Below are positions 8,458-18,174 of a stretch of DNA of 64,000 nucleotides, in pieces. The notes under the pieces are model-generated. The model made no database searches, was not told the origin of the DNA, and saw only the letters and a program-made list of their open reading frames with translations. The stretch covers positions 434,001-498,000 of the forward strand of contig NZ_CP127915.1 in assembly GCF_032823475.1 (NCBI RefSeq), read 5' to 3'. Numbering within the stretch: position 1 is the first letter of the stretch; each line of letters starts with the position of its first letter. This stretch comes from Acinetobacter sp. SAAs474. Lineage in GTDB: Bacteria; Pseudomonadota; Gammaproteobacteria; Pseudomonadales; Moraxellaceae. A program made the position numbers and the translations under genes.

Positions 8458-9240
8458 ATGAATAATATGCAATGGCTCGATGAAGTAAAATTTAACGAAC
8501 AAGGATTAATTCCTGCCATTGCTCAACATCATCAAACTGGACGGGTATTGATGGTGGCATGGATGAATCGTGAAGCACTTGCATTGACGGCTGAAAAAAA
8601 TCAAGCTGTTTATTTTTCACGCTCACGTCAAAAATTATGGCATAAAGGCGAAGAATCTGGTAATTTTCAAACCGTACATGAAATTCGTTTAGATTGTGAC
8701 GCTGATGTCATTATTTTACAGATTGAACAACAGGGTGGTATTGCCTGCCATACTGGTCGTGAATCGTGCTTCTATCGCAAACTGACAGCCAACGGCTGGG
8801 AAATTGTCGATGCACAACTCAAAGATCCAAGCCAGATTTACGCTCATCAATCAAATCATCCACATAGTCAAGTCATGAATGCATCAATCGCCCAATCAGA
8901 ACAGGTTGAAGTGTTATCTTATTTAGGTAACATGATGGCGGAACGCAAAAAAGCAGATCCAGACTCATCTTATGTGGCCAAGCTTTATCACAAAGGCTTG
9001 AATAAAATTTTAGAAAAAATCGGTGAAGAAAGTGTTGAAACGATCATTGCAGCGAAAGACTTCAACTTTGCGGCACACTTAGATCATCAAAATGATCTGA
9101 TTTATGAAGTTGCTGATCTTTGGTTCCATACCATTGTCATGTTGGGTTATTTTGATTTAGATCCACAATTGGTACTCAATGAATTAGCACGTCGCCAAGG
9201 TTTATCTGGCTTAGTTGAAAAAGCCAATCGCCCAAATTAA
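8458..9240 (+). CDS. hisIE: Bifunctional phosphoribosyl-AMP cyclohydrolase / phosphoribosyl-ATP pyrophosphatase
   Basis: Catalyses steps 2 and 3 of histidine synthesis. The N-terminal HisI domain (about 1-115) shows [27 protein letters not shown] and the metal-binding DCDAD and [10 protein letters not shown] segments. The C-terminal HisE domain (about 160-255) shows [15 protein letters not shown] and YEVADLWFH. The two activities are fused in one 260-residue chain with a roughly 45-residue linker. The start is ATG 8458; another in-frame ATG lies at 8467. The stop TAA (9238-9240) directly abuts the ATG of the next gene. Confidence 0.95.
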   Translation: MNNMQWLDEVKFNEQGLIPAIAQHHQTGRVLMVAWMNREALALTAEKNQAVYFSRSRQKLWHKGEESGNFQTVHEIRLDCDADVIILQIEQQGGIACHTGRESCFYRKLTANGWEIVDAQLKDPSQIYAHQSNHPHSQVMNASIAQSEQVEVLSYLGNMMAERKKADPDSSYVAKLYHKGLNKILEKIGEESVETIIAAKDFNFAAHLDHQNDLIYEVADLWFHTIVMLGYFDLDPQLVLNELARRQGLSGLVEKANRPN

Positions 9241-10725
9241 ATGACTCAATCTTCTGTCGGCCACACAGCCACTTACGAACAAGCCATTGCCATCGACAAT
9301 GCGCGTTTGGGAGAGTCATTTAAGGTCGTTGCTTATGCTGGCACGGGAAAAACCACGACCTTACAAATGATGAGTGATGCCATGCCACGACGTCGTGGCA
9401 TGTATCTGGCATTTAATAAGTCGATTGCCACTGAAGCACAACATAAATTTGCCGCCAATGTGGATTGTCGTACTTTTCATTCACTGGCATTTCGTAGCGT
9501 ACCACGCGGGATTACGGATAAATTACGTTTACCTCGTCTGAGTCCAAGTTTTCTTGCCAAAGAATATGCCTTAGTCCCCCTGACATTACGACGTATGATG
9601 GGTGGGCGTTATGAAAAATATGTATTAATGCCTTCACGTTTGGCCAGTTTGGTCGCAGATGCAGTCAGCTATTTTTGTTCCACCAGTTCACAGTATCCAG
9701 CCCCACGTCATGTACAAGCACCCAACTGGTTACATCCAGATGATATTGATAGTCTACAAAAATATCTCTATCCAGCCGTAGAGCGTCGCTGGCTAGAATC
9801 GATTGATCCCCATCATCAAGCTGGTATTGGACATGATATCTATTTAAAACTATGGGCCTTATCTGAACCGAATATTCCAACAGATTATATTTTATTTGAT
9901 GAAGCACAAGATGCTGATCCACTCATGCTCGGAATTTTACTGAGACAACGTCAAACACAAGTGATTTATGTTGGAGATGCCCATCAGCAGATTTATGCTT
10001 GGCGCGGTGCAATTAATGCCATGCAACAATTACCTTTACCTGAATCACGCCTCACCACATCATTTCGTTTTGGTGCTGAAATTGCACTCCATGCCAATGC
10101 CATTTTAACCGCACTTAAAGAAACCGTACCACTTTTGGGTAATCCTGCTCTCAATTCTAAAGTGGTCAATAAACCCCACACACAATTACGTGATGCTATT
10201 CTCTGTCGTACCAATGCACGTGCCATGGAGCTTCTACTGGCTGGTTTGATTCATGGCGACAAAGTTAGCCTGCAAGCAGATCATCTACGCTTAAACCGCT
10301 TTGTTGATGCGGCAAATATGCTAAAACAAGGTAAACGTGTCATAGATGTACCAGAATTGGCTTGGTTTAATTCATGGCATGATGTACATGAGTATTGTGA
10401 AACCAATGAAGGTAGTGATATTAAACCTTTAGTCAAACTGGTTGATGATCATGGCATTGATCCTCTCAAGAAAGCATTAGCGAAAATCACCCCCATTGAT
10501 CAAGCGGACTATATTATTTCCACCGCACATAAAGCCAAAGGTCTAGAATGGAACCGTGTTCATATTGAAGATGATTATCAATTTAAACTCAATCAACACG
10601 ATCATAAAATCAGTCCCGAAGAATTACGTTTACTTTACGTTGCTTGTACCCGCGCCAAACTCAGCCTCAATATTCATCATATTTATGACTTAATGCAGCA
10701 ACTGAAAAAACAAGCTGTAAAATAA
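9241..10725 (+). CDS. UvrD-like (SF1, FBH1-type) ATP-dependent helicase
   Basis: A 494-residue superfamily 1A helicase. Walker A AGTGKTT is at 33-39, Walker B/motif II DEAQDAD at 220-226, motif III GDAHQQIYAWRG at 245-256, motif V-like STAHKAKGLEW near 420-430, and motif VI LLYVACTRAKL near 460-470. It is much shorter than UvrD or Rep (about 700) and resembles the compact helicase core of F-box DNA helicase 1 proteins. The likely role is DNA unwinding or removal of recombinase in repair. Its ATG follows the hisIE stop with no gap, so it is translationally coupled to hisIE, an unrelated pathway. Confidence 0.85.
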   Translation: MTQSSVGHTATYEQAIAIDNARLGESFKVVAYAGTGKTTTLQMMSDAMPRRRGMYLAFNKSIATEAQHKFAANVDCRTFHSLAFRSVPRGITDKLRLPRLSPSFLAKEYALVPLTLRRMMGGRYEKYVLMPSRLASLVADAVSYFCSTSSQYPAPRHVQAPNWLHPDDIDSLQKYLYPAVERRWLESIDPHHQAGIGHDIYLKLWALSEPNIPTDYILFDEAQDADPLMLGILLRQRQTQVIYVGDAHQQIYAWRGAINAMQQLPLPESRLTTSFRFGAEIALHANAILTALKETVPLLGNPALNSKVVNKPHTQLRDAILCRTNARAMELLLAGLIHGDKVSLQADHLRLNRFVDAANMLKQGKRVIDVPELAWFNSWHDVHEYCETNEGSDIKPLVKLVDDHGIDPLKKALAKITPIDQADYIISTAHKAKGLEWNRVHIEDDYQFKLNQHDHKISPEELRLLYVACTRAKLSLNIHHIYDLMQQLKKQAVK

Positions 10726-11226
10726 GCGTCAACAGATAGCGGCTCAATATGCTGCTTAGCTTGGAAAAAATATAACCGCGACAATGATTGTCATAGCAAA
10801 ATCGACCACATTTCAATCATAATCGGCGGTATATGGGCTAAAGTGCTGAGAGTGCAAAAGTATGAATCTTCGTGATATTGAATCGATAATGTACTTCAAT
10901 CACCGTATGATGATGCTGAAAAAATTACATTATTTACATATATTCATCATCAGTTCAATCTAAAATAATTTAAATCAAGCATATAATCACATCGATCTTT
11001 ATAAAAAAGATTGATGTTGTTGTTTTGCTGTAATATGATCGGTTTTATTTGCGATTTTTAAAATGAAATCGGAAATTACTATCGAATAACAAGTGGTGCG
11101 ATACCCTTGCTTTTCAATGCATTATATATGCAATGGCTTTTAAGATTGAATTTTGGGCCTCTCTTTGACGTCCTATAGTCCTTAAAAGATTAAGATTTAC
11201 TGCGGTTTTCAACCGATTTCTCAACA
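10726..11226. other. Leader/promoter region of the Mrp antiporter operon
   Basis: A 501-base gap without a supportable gene. A small palindrome GACAA-TGA-TTGTC lies at 10780-10792. The stretch is AT-rich and presumably carries the promoter and a long 5' leader for the antiporter operon, since the ATG at 11227 has no closer upstream gene. I found no recognisable riboswitch. Confidence 0.4.
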
Positions 11227-14070
11227 ATGGATACGAGTGTGCTACCAATTATTATATTGTTACCGTTAGTACTGGGCACAATACTTGTCTCGTGGCTGAA
11301 TAAATTTTCACGCGAGGTAACGGCTTTAGGTGCAATCGGAGTCAGTTTAGCAAGTTTTATCTTGTTACTGACTCAAGCAAAAAAAGTATTTGATGGCGCT
11401 ACGCTATCAGAAAGTTGGGCCTGGCTGCCTCAACTGGGTATTGAGTTAAGCTTTCGCTTAGATGCCTTAAGCCTGTTATTTTCATTACTGATTACAGGAA
11501 TCGGCACACTCATCTATATTTATGCTTATTATTATCTTAGTCCTAAAAATTCACTCAAAAAACTGTATGTATTGCTGATGCTCTTCATGGCAGCAATGTT
11601 AGGTATTTCATTATCCAATAATTTAATCGTGCTGTTGGTCTTTTGGGAATTGACCAGTATTAGTTCATTTTTATTGGTCGGCTATTGGAGTAATTACGAA
11701 GCAGCACAACGTGGTTCACGTATGGCACTGACGATCACCGGATTTGGTGGTTTAGCCATGCTGGGTGGATTTGTGCTGATTGGTCAGATTACTGGTACCT
11801 ATCAAATTGATCAAATTACCCAAATGACAGCATTAATTCAGGAACATCATTTATTTGTTCCTGCGCTATTACTTATTTTACTTGGGGTATTTACGAAAAG
11901 TGCTCAGTTTCCATTTCACTTTTGGTTACCCAATGCGATGGCAGCCCCCACGCCTGTATCAGCATATCTGCATTCTGCAACCATGGTCAAAGCTGGGATC
12001 TTTTTACTCGCCAGATTAATGCCAATTTTTATCGGATCTGCAATTTATCATAATTTAGTGACCTTTATTGGCTTATTCACTTTATGTATGGCTGCATTTT
12101 TTGCCATTTTTAAAGAAGATCTAAAAGGATTACTGGCTTATTCTACGATTAGTCACTTAGGACTGATTGTGTGTTTGCTTGGTATTGCGTCTCCACTGGC
12201 TGTTGCCGCTGCTATCTTTCATATTATTAACCATGCGACATTTAAAGCGGCATTATTTATGATTGCCGGCACTATTGATCATGAAACAGGTACACGAGAT
12301 TTACGCAAACTCAGTGGTTTATGGCAGTTATTACCATTTACCGCAACCCTCACCATGATTACCGCTGCCTCAATGGCAGGTGTACCATTGACCAATGGAT
12401 TCCTATCTAAAGAAATGTTCTTTACTGAATTATTGGCCAATTTATCTGGTCCAGTGATGATTTTCTCTGCAATCATCGCAACATTGGCTGGTCTGTTTGC
12501 TGTAGCTTATTCCGTACGTTTGGTACACGGGGTATTTTTTGATGGTCCGCTAGGTAAAAATATTCCGAATCAAAATGCACATGAACCCGCATTTGGTATG
12601 CGTGCACCCGCAACATTTTTGGCTATTTTATGTATTCTGGTCGGGATATTTCCTGCCCTTTTAGTACAAAAAATCATTAATGCCTCCACACGCTCAAGTA
12701 CCCAGCTTAGTGATTTTCCAGGGGTACATCTGGCGATTTGGCATGGATTTAATGCACCATTGCTGATGAGCATGATTGCCTTAGTTGGTGGTTGTCTATT
12801 CTATTTTGCATTGGCTAAAAATGGTCGAATTCGACATATTGATTTGGATGTTTACTTAGGTAAATTCCAAGGCAAAATACTCTTTGACTTATGGCTAAAA
12901 TCTTTACTACTGTATTCACGTCGTTTAAAACGTGCCAGCGAAAATGGTAAATTACAAAGTTATCTGATTTGGATTATTTTATTCAGTTTGGCATTGGTTG
13001 CCATGCCTTTTATGATACAAGGGCTGAGTACAGGTACACGTGAACTCACCTATGCACCACCTATTGCAATTGTACTGTGGCTCATTTTATTTTCATCATG
13101 CTGGATGATGCTTTGGTTTCATCATGAACGAATTAAAGCCATCCTGATCAGTGGTGCTGTCGGTTTAGTGGTGACTTTAGTTTTTATTTGTTTTTCAGCA
13201 CCCGATTTGGCATTAACACAAATTACAGTTGATGTTGTCACGACTGTTTTATTACTGATGAGCCTTTCCCTGTTACCTCAATTGACCCCTTATGAGTCAA
13301 GTGTCTCACGGCGTTGGCGTGATGCCCTAATCGCCATTAGTGCTGGCTTAGGTATCGCTTGGATTACTTGGTTAATCTTAACGCGAGATCATCAATCTAT
13401 CTCTTGGTTCTTCCTACAGCAATCTATTCCATTGGGTGGTGGCAGTAATGTCGTCAATGTCATTTTAGTCGATTTCCGTGGCTTTGATACCTTTGGTGAA
13501 ATCACGGTATTGGGAATCGCAGCAATTGGCGCACTGTGTATGATGGATGGCATGCGTACCCATGGCAGTACCATTACGCAAGGTCTTACCTATCGTTTTA
13601 ATCCATCTCCTCTGATGTTTCGTATTACTTCATCATGGATTTTACCACTGGCTTTAGTGGTCAGTTTATATATTTTCTTACGTGGGCATAATTTACCAGG
13701 AGGCGGCTTTATTGCGGGTTTAATCACTGCATTAGCACTGATTATTCAATATATTGCCATTGGTCAAGATCAAACAGAAACCATGCTTAAAGCAAAATCT
13801 GGACGTTTATATGAGATCTGGATTGGTACAGGTTTGAGTATTGCTGGCTTGACTGGCGTTGCTGCATGGTTTTGGGGACGACCATTCTTAACCAGTGCAC
13901 ATATTTATATCTCTCCACCGATAATTGGTGAACTGCATCTAGCTTCAGCAGCCTTATTTGATGTCGGCGTTTATATTACCGTTGTCGGTGCCACGATGTT
14001 GATGATTTCAGTTCTGGGAGACTCGCGTCATTCAAGTATGACAGGCCCTGTGCTTAGGAGAAGAAAATAA
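11227..14070 (+). CDS. mnhA: Monovalent cation/H+ antiporter subunit A (fused A+B)
   Basis: A 947-residue polytopic inner-membrane protein. The N-terminal 500 or so residues are the proton-translocating NuoL/MrpA domain, with GVFTKSAQFPFHFWLPNAMAAPTPVSAYLHSATMVKAG-type motifs. The C-terminal part carries the MrpA tail and an MrpB/DUF4040-type region (VILVDFRGFDTFGE and RGHNLPGGGFIAG), giving the fused A+B form. MrpA is a core subunit of the multi-subunit Na+ or K+/H+ antiporter used in pH and salt homeostasis. It heads the operon and overlaps mnhC by one base. Confidence 0.9.
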   Translation: MDTSVLPIIILLPLVLGTILVSWLNKFSREVTALGAIGVSLASFILLLTQAKKVFDGATLSESWAWLPQLGIELSFRLDALSLLFSLLITGIGTLIYIYAYYYLSPKNSLKKLYVLLMLFMAAMLGISLSNNLIVLLVFWELTSISSFLLVGYWSNYEAAQRGSRMALTITGFGGLAMLGGFVLIGQITGTYQIDQITQMTALIQEHHLFVPALLLILLGVFTKSAQFPFHFWLPNAMAAPTPVSAYLHSATMVKAGIFLLARLMPIFIGSAIYHNLVTFIGLFTLCMAAFFAIFKEDLKGLLAYSTISHLGLIVCLLGIASPLAVAAAIFHIINHATFKAALFMIAGTIDHETGTRDLRKLSGLWQLLPFTATLTMITAASMAGVPLTNGFLSKEMFFTELLANLSGPVMIFSAIIATLAGLFAVAYSVRLVHGVFFDGPLGKNIPNQNAHEPAFGMRAPATFLAILCILVGIFPALLVQKIINASTRSSTQLSDFPGVHLAIWHGFNAPLLMSMIALVGGCLFYFALAKNGRIRHIDLDVYLGKFQGKILFDLWLKSLLLYSRRLKRASENGKLQSYLIWIILFSLALVAMPFMIQGLSTGTRELTYAPPIAIVLWLILFSSCWMMLWFHHERIKAILISGAVGLVVTLVFICFSAPDLALTQITVDVVTTVLLLMSLSLLPQLTPYESSVSRRWRDALIAISAGLGIAWITWLILTRDHQSISWFFLQQSIPLGGGSNVVNVILVDFRGFDTFGEITVLGIAAIGALCMMDGMRTHGSTITQGLTYRFNPSPLMFRITSSWILPLALVVSLYIFLRGHNLPGGGFIAGLITALALIIQYIAIGQDQTETMLKAKSGRLYEIWIGTGLSIAGLTGVAAWFWGRPFLTSAHIYISPPIIGELHLASAALFDVGVYITVVGATMLMISVLGDSRHSSMTGPVLRRRK

Positions 14071-14435
14071 TGATTAGCCTCGAATTTTTACTCACCTCAG
14101 CAATTGGCTTATTAACGGCAACAGGTATTTATCTTATTTTACGTGCACGGACCTTTCCTGTAGTTTTAGGGCTGGCAATGCTCGGTTATGCGGTAAACCT
14201 ATTTTTATTTGCCATGGGACGTATTCAGATCAATGCGCCTGCCGTTTTGACTGAAACAACTAAATCAACTGACCCTTTGCCTCAGGCATTGGTTCTAACC
14301 GCGATTGTTATTGGTTTTGCAACTACGGCTTTTATTGTCCAGCTTGCACTACGTACTCGCTATGAAACAGGTACAGATCACGTTGATTCAAAAGAAGAAA
14401 TATCAACAATTGACCCACGTGAGGATGAGCCATAA
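14070..14435 (+). CDS. mnhC: Monovalent cation/H+ antiporter subunit C
   Basis: A 121-residue protein with three hydrophobic helices and the NuoK/MrpC pattern (TATGIYLILRARTFPVVLGLAMLG and PLPQALVLTAIVIGFA). It is the NuoK-like subunit of the Mrp complex. The ATG at 14070 overlaps the last base of the mnhA stop (TAATG), and the stop overlaps the start of mnhD the same way, showing tight translational coupling. The tail after about residue 105 is acidic. Confidence 0.92.
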   Translation: MISLEFLLTSAIGLLTATGIYLILRARTFPVVLGLAMLGYAVNLFLFAMGRIQINAPAVLTETTKSTDPLPQALVLTAIVIGFATTAFIVQLALRTRYETGTDHVDSKEEISTIDPREDEP

Positions 14436-16243
14436 TGACTGATCTTACTCAACTGTGGATACAACATACGCCTATTATTAGTATTTTAATTCCTGCCTTT
14501 ACTGCTTTTATTTTAGTATTGCTTGGTAATCCTGGTTCTGGTTCACTTGCTCAGGATTGGCGTCAACCTTGGCGTCGTACCATCAGTAATGTATCTGCAA
14601 TATTGGGATTATTAACAGCCATTAACTATCTGATCTTTGCAGCAAATGGACAGATTACAGTCTATAACTTAAGTGAATGGGCTGCACCCTTTGGTATTGT
14701 TCTGGTACTGGATCAACTATCGGCATTTATGTTGGTATTGACCTATACACTCGCTGTACCTGTGCTGTGGTTTGCCAGTAAAGAATGGGATGAAAGAGGC
14801 CGCTACTTTCATGTCATGTTTCATTTTTTACTGATGGGTCTCTGTGGTGCTTTTCTCACAGGCGACTTATTTAATTTATTTGTTTTCTTTGAAATTTTAT
14901 TAATGGCATCCTATGTACTACTGCTACATGGACAAGGTAAAGCACGTTTTCAACTTGGCATTCATTATGTCACCATCAATCTCTTGGCATCGGCATTATT
15001 TCTGATTGGCTTAGGAATGATTTATGGCAGCGTCGGCAGCTTAAATATGGCCGATGTTGCTCGTCTAATGCCGATATTGCCAACCGATCAACATACCATT
15101 GCGGTTGCAGGAGGACTGCTGTTATTTGTGGTATTTGCGATTAAAGCGGCAATACTGCCGGTCGGTTTTTGGCTCCCTAAAACCTATGCAGTGGCAAGTA
15201 CTCCTGTGGCTGCCCTCTTTACCATTATGACCAAAGTGGGTGTATATGCGATTTTACGTGTCAATGGTACAGTCTTTGATGATTTCATGAGTCGTGAGAT
15301 TTTACAAAACTGGTTATTAGTGCTTGGTTTAATCACGTCACTATATGGTGCGATTGGTGCGATTGGTGCTGAACGCTTACGTCGCTTTGTAGGCTTTATG
15401 ATCTTGTCATCTATTGGTACGATTATCATTGCCATTGCCCTCTTTAATACTCAAGCTTGGGCTGCTGCATTATATTATCTGGTTCATAGTACGCTGATTG
15501 GTGCCGCATTCTATCTACTCTGTGGATGGATTACTTCACAACGTGGTGAATTTAAAGATCATCTTAAAATTGCACCAATGATTAAGCAGCATAAATTGGT
15601 TTCTATTGTTTATTTTATGATTGCTTTAATGATGGCAGGCTTACCGCCGTTTAGTGGCTTTTTTGGTAAAGTATTTATTTTACAGGCAACACAATTTTCG
15701 CCTTACCAAATCCCCATTATTATTGTCATATTGACAGTCAGTTTACTCAGTATCATTGCCTTTACCCGAGTAGGTTTTATCTTATTTTGGCGTGCTACAC
15801 GCCCAGAAAGTGATCCAGATACACAGGAATATCAAAAGTATCAGGCACTGCCTTCACATGCACCTGCACGTAATGATAAAACCATTTATATCTTGCTGGC
15901 TAGCTTAATCATCTACATGATTGGTTCCAATCCGGTCTATCACTACCTATTTAATGCTGCAGAGCAAATACAAAATAATGCGCTTTATAACGTGGCTATT
16001 TTGAAAAAAGACGAGCATGATCAAGTGATCAGTGTACAACCATTCGATCCAAGCAATTTACCAGAAACCAAATATGGCGGTGAAGTCATTGATCCAAATG
16101 CACATTTGATTCCATACTTGATTGCACCTAAAACTTTAGATGGTGAACATATTTCTAATTATAAGTTACGACAAATTGAAGAACAGCATGATCTTGATAT
16201 CAACACAGAAATAGATCAACTTAAACCGACGGAGGGACCATAA
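14435..16243 (+). CDS. mnhD: Monovalent cation/H+ antiporter subunit D
   Basis: A 602-residue NuoM/NuoN-like proton-translocating subunit with about 14 hydrophobic helices, including FNLFVFFEILLMASYVLLL and KAAILPVGFWLPKTYAVASTPVAALF motifs. It ends in an unusually long hydrophilic tail (about residues 495-602, charged and Pro-rich) after the last membrane helix; family members are usually nearer 500 residues. It overlaps mnhC by one base, and mnhE starts on the next base. Confidence 0.92.
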   Translation: MTDLTQLWIQHTPIISILIPAFTAFILVLLGNPGSGSLAQDWRQPWRRTISNVSAILGLLTAINYLIFAANGQITVYNLSEWAAPFGIVLVLDQLSAFMLVLTYTLAVPVLWFASKEWDERGRYFHVMFHFLLMGLCGAFLTGDLFNLFVFFEILLMASYVLLLHGQGKARFQLGIHYVTINLLASALFLIGLGMIYGSVGSLNMADVARLMPILPTDQHTIAVAGGLLLFVVFAIKAAILPVGFWLPKTYAVASTPVAALFTIMTKVGVYAILRVNGTVFDDFMSREILQNWLLVLGLITSLYGAIGAIGAERLRRFVGFMILSSIGTIIIAIALFNTQAWAAALYYLVHSTLIGAAFYLLCGWITSQRGEFKDHLKIAPMIKQHKLVSIVYFMIALMMAGLPPFSGFFGKVFILQATQFSPYQIPIIIVILTVSLLSIIAFTRVGFILFWRATRPESDPDTQEYQKYQALPSHAPARNDKTIYILLASLIIYMIGSNPVYHYLFNAAEQIQNNALYNVAILKKDEHDQVISVQPFDPSNLPETKYGGEVIDPNAHLIPYLIAPKTLDGEHISNYKLRQIEEQHDLDINTEIDQLKPTEGP

Positions 16244-16765
16244 ATGGCTATATCATCGTTTTTAAATCGTTGGTTTCCGCATCCTTTAGTGTCCTTTCTG
16301 GTTGGGATAAGTTGGTTAATGTTGGCGCATAGTGCCGATGCCGCATCACTAACGATGGCATTATTGCTGGCTATTTTTATTCCTAAACTGATTAATCCAT
16401 TTATTGATCGAACCCCCAATATTGATTGGAAAGCAGCCAACAAACTGTTCTTCATTGTGTTATGGGACATTATTATCAGTAATATTACTGTGACCAAACT
16501 GGTACTTGGGCCAACAAAAAACCTACATCCTAAATGGTTTCGTGTCCCTTTAGAAACACAGCATGAAGAAGTCAACTCATTACTGGCAATGATTATTACC
16601 ACAACGCCGGGTACTGTTTCTGCAGGTATTGATCAGGATCGTGGTGATATTTTGGTTCATGCATTAAATACCCATGATGCAGATGAAGAAATCAAGACTA
16701 TCAAAGCACGCTACGAACAACCATTAATGCTTATTTTTGGTGTAAAAGCAGGAGATCAATCATGA
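16244..16765 (+). CDS. mnhE: Monovalent cation/H+ antiporter subunit E
   Basis: A 173-residue MrpE: two or three N-terminal hydrophobic helices followed by a conserved cytoplasmic domain containing LLAMIITTTPGTVSAGI and a C-terminal CxxH-less MrpE tail. It is a required accessory subunit of the Mrp antiporter. The ATG directly follows the mnhD stop, and the gene overlaps mnhF by four bases (ATGA). Confidence 0.9.
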   Translation: MAISSFLNRWFPHPLVSFLVGISWLMLAHSADAASLTMALLLAIFIPKLINPFIDRTPNIDWKAANKLFFIVLWDIIISNITVTKLVLGPTKNLHPKWFRVPLETQHEEVNSLLAMIITTTPGTVSAGIDQDRGDILVHALNTHDADEEIKTIKARYEQPLMLIFGVKAGDQS

Positions 16766-17037
16766 CTATTCTCTCTTATGCATTAGCGATCTGTATGATT
16801 GCGATTACGCTGTCAATGCTACTATGCCTTATTCGTTTAATTATGGGACCATCTATTGTTGACCGATTACTGGCACTAGATACCTTATTTTTAAATGCAA
16901 TCTGCTTAATGGTCATACTCGGAATTTATTGGGCCACCAGCTCATTATTCGAAGGTGCGTTATTGGTGGCAATGCTAGGCTTTGTTTCTACTGCTGCATT
17001 GGCTCGCTATTTTACGACCAGCCATGTCATAGACTAG
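16762..17037 (+). CDS. mnhF: Monovalent cation/H+ antiporter subunit F
   Basis: A 91-residue protein with three transmembrane helices and the MrpF motif GPSIVDRLLALDTL around residues 30-43. It is a small membrane subunit of the Mrp complex. It overlaps mnhE by four bases and is followed after 10 bases by mnhG, within the same operon. Confidence 0.92.
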   Translation: MTILSYALAICMIAITLSMLLCLIRLIMGPSIVDRLLALDTLFLNAICLMVILGIYWATSSLFEGALLVAMLGFVSTAALARYFTTSHVID

Positions 17038-17047
17038 GAGCCTCATC

Positions 17048-17449
17048 ATGCAGCTCACCATAGAAATTTTCGTTTCAATTTTTTTGATTATTGGTGCATT
17101 TTTTATGTTGGTCGGTAGTATTGGTATGGTTCGCCTTCCCGATCTTTTTATGCGACTCCATGCACCGACCAAATCAAGTACACTGGGTCTTGGCAGTTTT
17201 TTAATTGCTGCCATTATCTTTTCTGCATTTCATGGTCGTATTGGTTTTGCAGAAATTCTAATTACCCTATTTTCTTTTATTACCGCACCCGTATCTGCCA
17301 ATTTAATTGCGCAAGCTGCACTTCACTTACGCTTACGTTCAATGAGTGGTGATGTACCTGAAGCATTGGAGCGTCCACTCCCTTGGCAACGTACCCGTCG
17401 CCGAGCGTTTTATGCCAAACATAAATCCAATAAAGATGATACACGCTAA
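17048..17449 (+). CDS. mnhG: Monovalent cation/H+ antiporter subunit G
   Basis: A 133-residue MrpG with three hydrophobic helices and the family motif GMVRLPDLFMRLHAPTKSSTLG (about residues 26-47), followed by a basic tail. It is the last gene of the six-gene operon. GGAG at 17037-17040 lies 7 bases before the ATG. A nested inverted repeat follows at 17472-17507. Confidence 0.92.
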   Translation: MQLTIEIFVSIFLIIGAFFMLVGSIGMVRLPDLFMRLHAPTKSSTLGLGSFLIAAIIFSAFHGRIGFAEILITLFSFITAPVSANLIAQAALHLRLRSMSGDVPEALERPLPWQRTRRRAFYAKHKSNKDDTR

Positions 17450-17471
17450 ACTCAATCCTGTTTAGATGTTC

Positions 17472-17507
17472 GCGAGTAGGAGAGATGATACCCTATCGAA
17501 TACTCGC
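17472..17507 (+). terminator. Nested stem-loop after mnhG
   Basis: GCGAGTA (17472-17478) pairs with TACTCGC (17501-17507), and GATA/TATC pairs inside it around CCC. No strong T-run follows. It sits 22 bases after the mnhG stop and is the likely 3' end structure of the antiporter transcript, though not a canonical intrinsic terminator. Confidence 0.4.
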
Positions 17508-17902
17508 CCTAATCCTTCACTATTACGCTACTTTAACAGCAGTAAATAACTTCAGGACCATGGCAACAAGCATGATCTGTCATGGTGTTTTTCCAATCTA
17601 AAATTAAAAAAACAGTGCAACGAGATCTTCAAAACTCAGCTATGTCGTGATTGCCAATCACAATTTTAAAGTGCTGTTTATAGCTCAATACGAGATATTT
17701 TGAATATCAATCCCAGTGAGTCCAACCAAACAAGATGCTGCTATTGCAATTTATTAATATTTAGATCGATGTGAAAAATATGATAAATAATACATTAATA
17801 ATATAATTGTCTAAATCAAACACAGTATTAAGCGATATCGTGTAAATTTTCCAACGCTATGTAGTACAAATGTTAAGCAGAGCCTTAATTCAAGCTGATA
17901 TA
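17508..17902. other. Intergenic region with no recognised gene
   Basis: About 400 bases between the antiporter operon and the TetR cassette promoter. I see only short inverted repeats, such as GTGATT-gcc-AATCAC near 17646-17660, and no open frame with protein character. Confidence 0.35.
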
Positions 17903-17931
17903 TTGACAACCTACCTTCTAGTAGGTAGATT
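17903..17931 (+). promoter_or_regulatory. Promoter with embedded palindromic operator of the TetR cassette
   Basis: A perfect -35 TTGACA (17903-17908) is followed after exactly 17 bases by TAGATT (17926-17931) as -10. Between them lies CTACCTTCTAGTAGGTAG (17911-17928), an 18-base near-perfect palindrome (CTACCT-t-CTAG-t-AGGTAG). A palindrome filling the spacer between -35 and -10 is the classic position for a TetR-family repressor, and a TetR gene lies third in the transcription unit. This points to autoregulation. Confidence 0.7.
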
Positions 17932-17971
17932 TGTCTTAACGACGATATTTTCATCACAGAAGAGTATTAAA

Positions 17972-18145
17972 ATGAAATTTATATCTGCACTATTCTTTGT
18001 TATTGCATCAAGTACATCTTTTGCTGCCATCAGTAGTCAACAATTTACCGAGAGTACTCAATTAAATCGTACTGAAAAACAACACCAATTCTATAATGAT
18101 GTCAAAACATCGGATAGTGATTGGGCTGATCAAAATAACGGTTAA
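17972..18145 (+). CDS. Small exported protein of unknown function
   Basis: A 57-residue protein. Residues 1-18 (MKFISALFFVIASSTSFA) form a textbook signal peptide with probable cleavage after FA; the mature part of about 39 residues is hydrophilic and acidic, with no cysteine. I chose ATG 17972 because the longer in-frame reading from 17870 would run through the -35 element and operator at 17903-17931. AGAG lies 8 bases upstream of the start. It is the first gene of the TetR cassette, 29 bases before the YkgB-like gene. E. coli RclB is likewise a small exported protein beside a YkgB protein, but I see no sequence match. Confidence 0.65.
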   Translation: MKFISALFFVIASSTSFAAISSQQFTESTQLNRTEKQHQFYNDVKTSDSDWADQNNG

Positions 18146-18174
18146 TAATCCTGCCATTTTTCGAGGCTTATATA

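Noticed and set aside
10780..10792. Palindrome GACAATGATTGTC as a Fur box upstream of the antiporter operon
   Set aside because: Only a short core resembles a Fur site and the flanks do not extend the match; recorded only as a palindrome.
17870..17971. Upstream extension of the small exported protein
   Set aside because: It would read through the -35 element, operator and -10 of the promoter; the signal peptide begins at ATG 17972.
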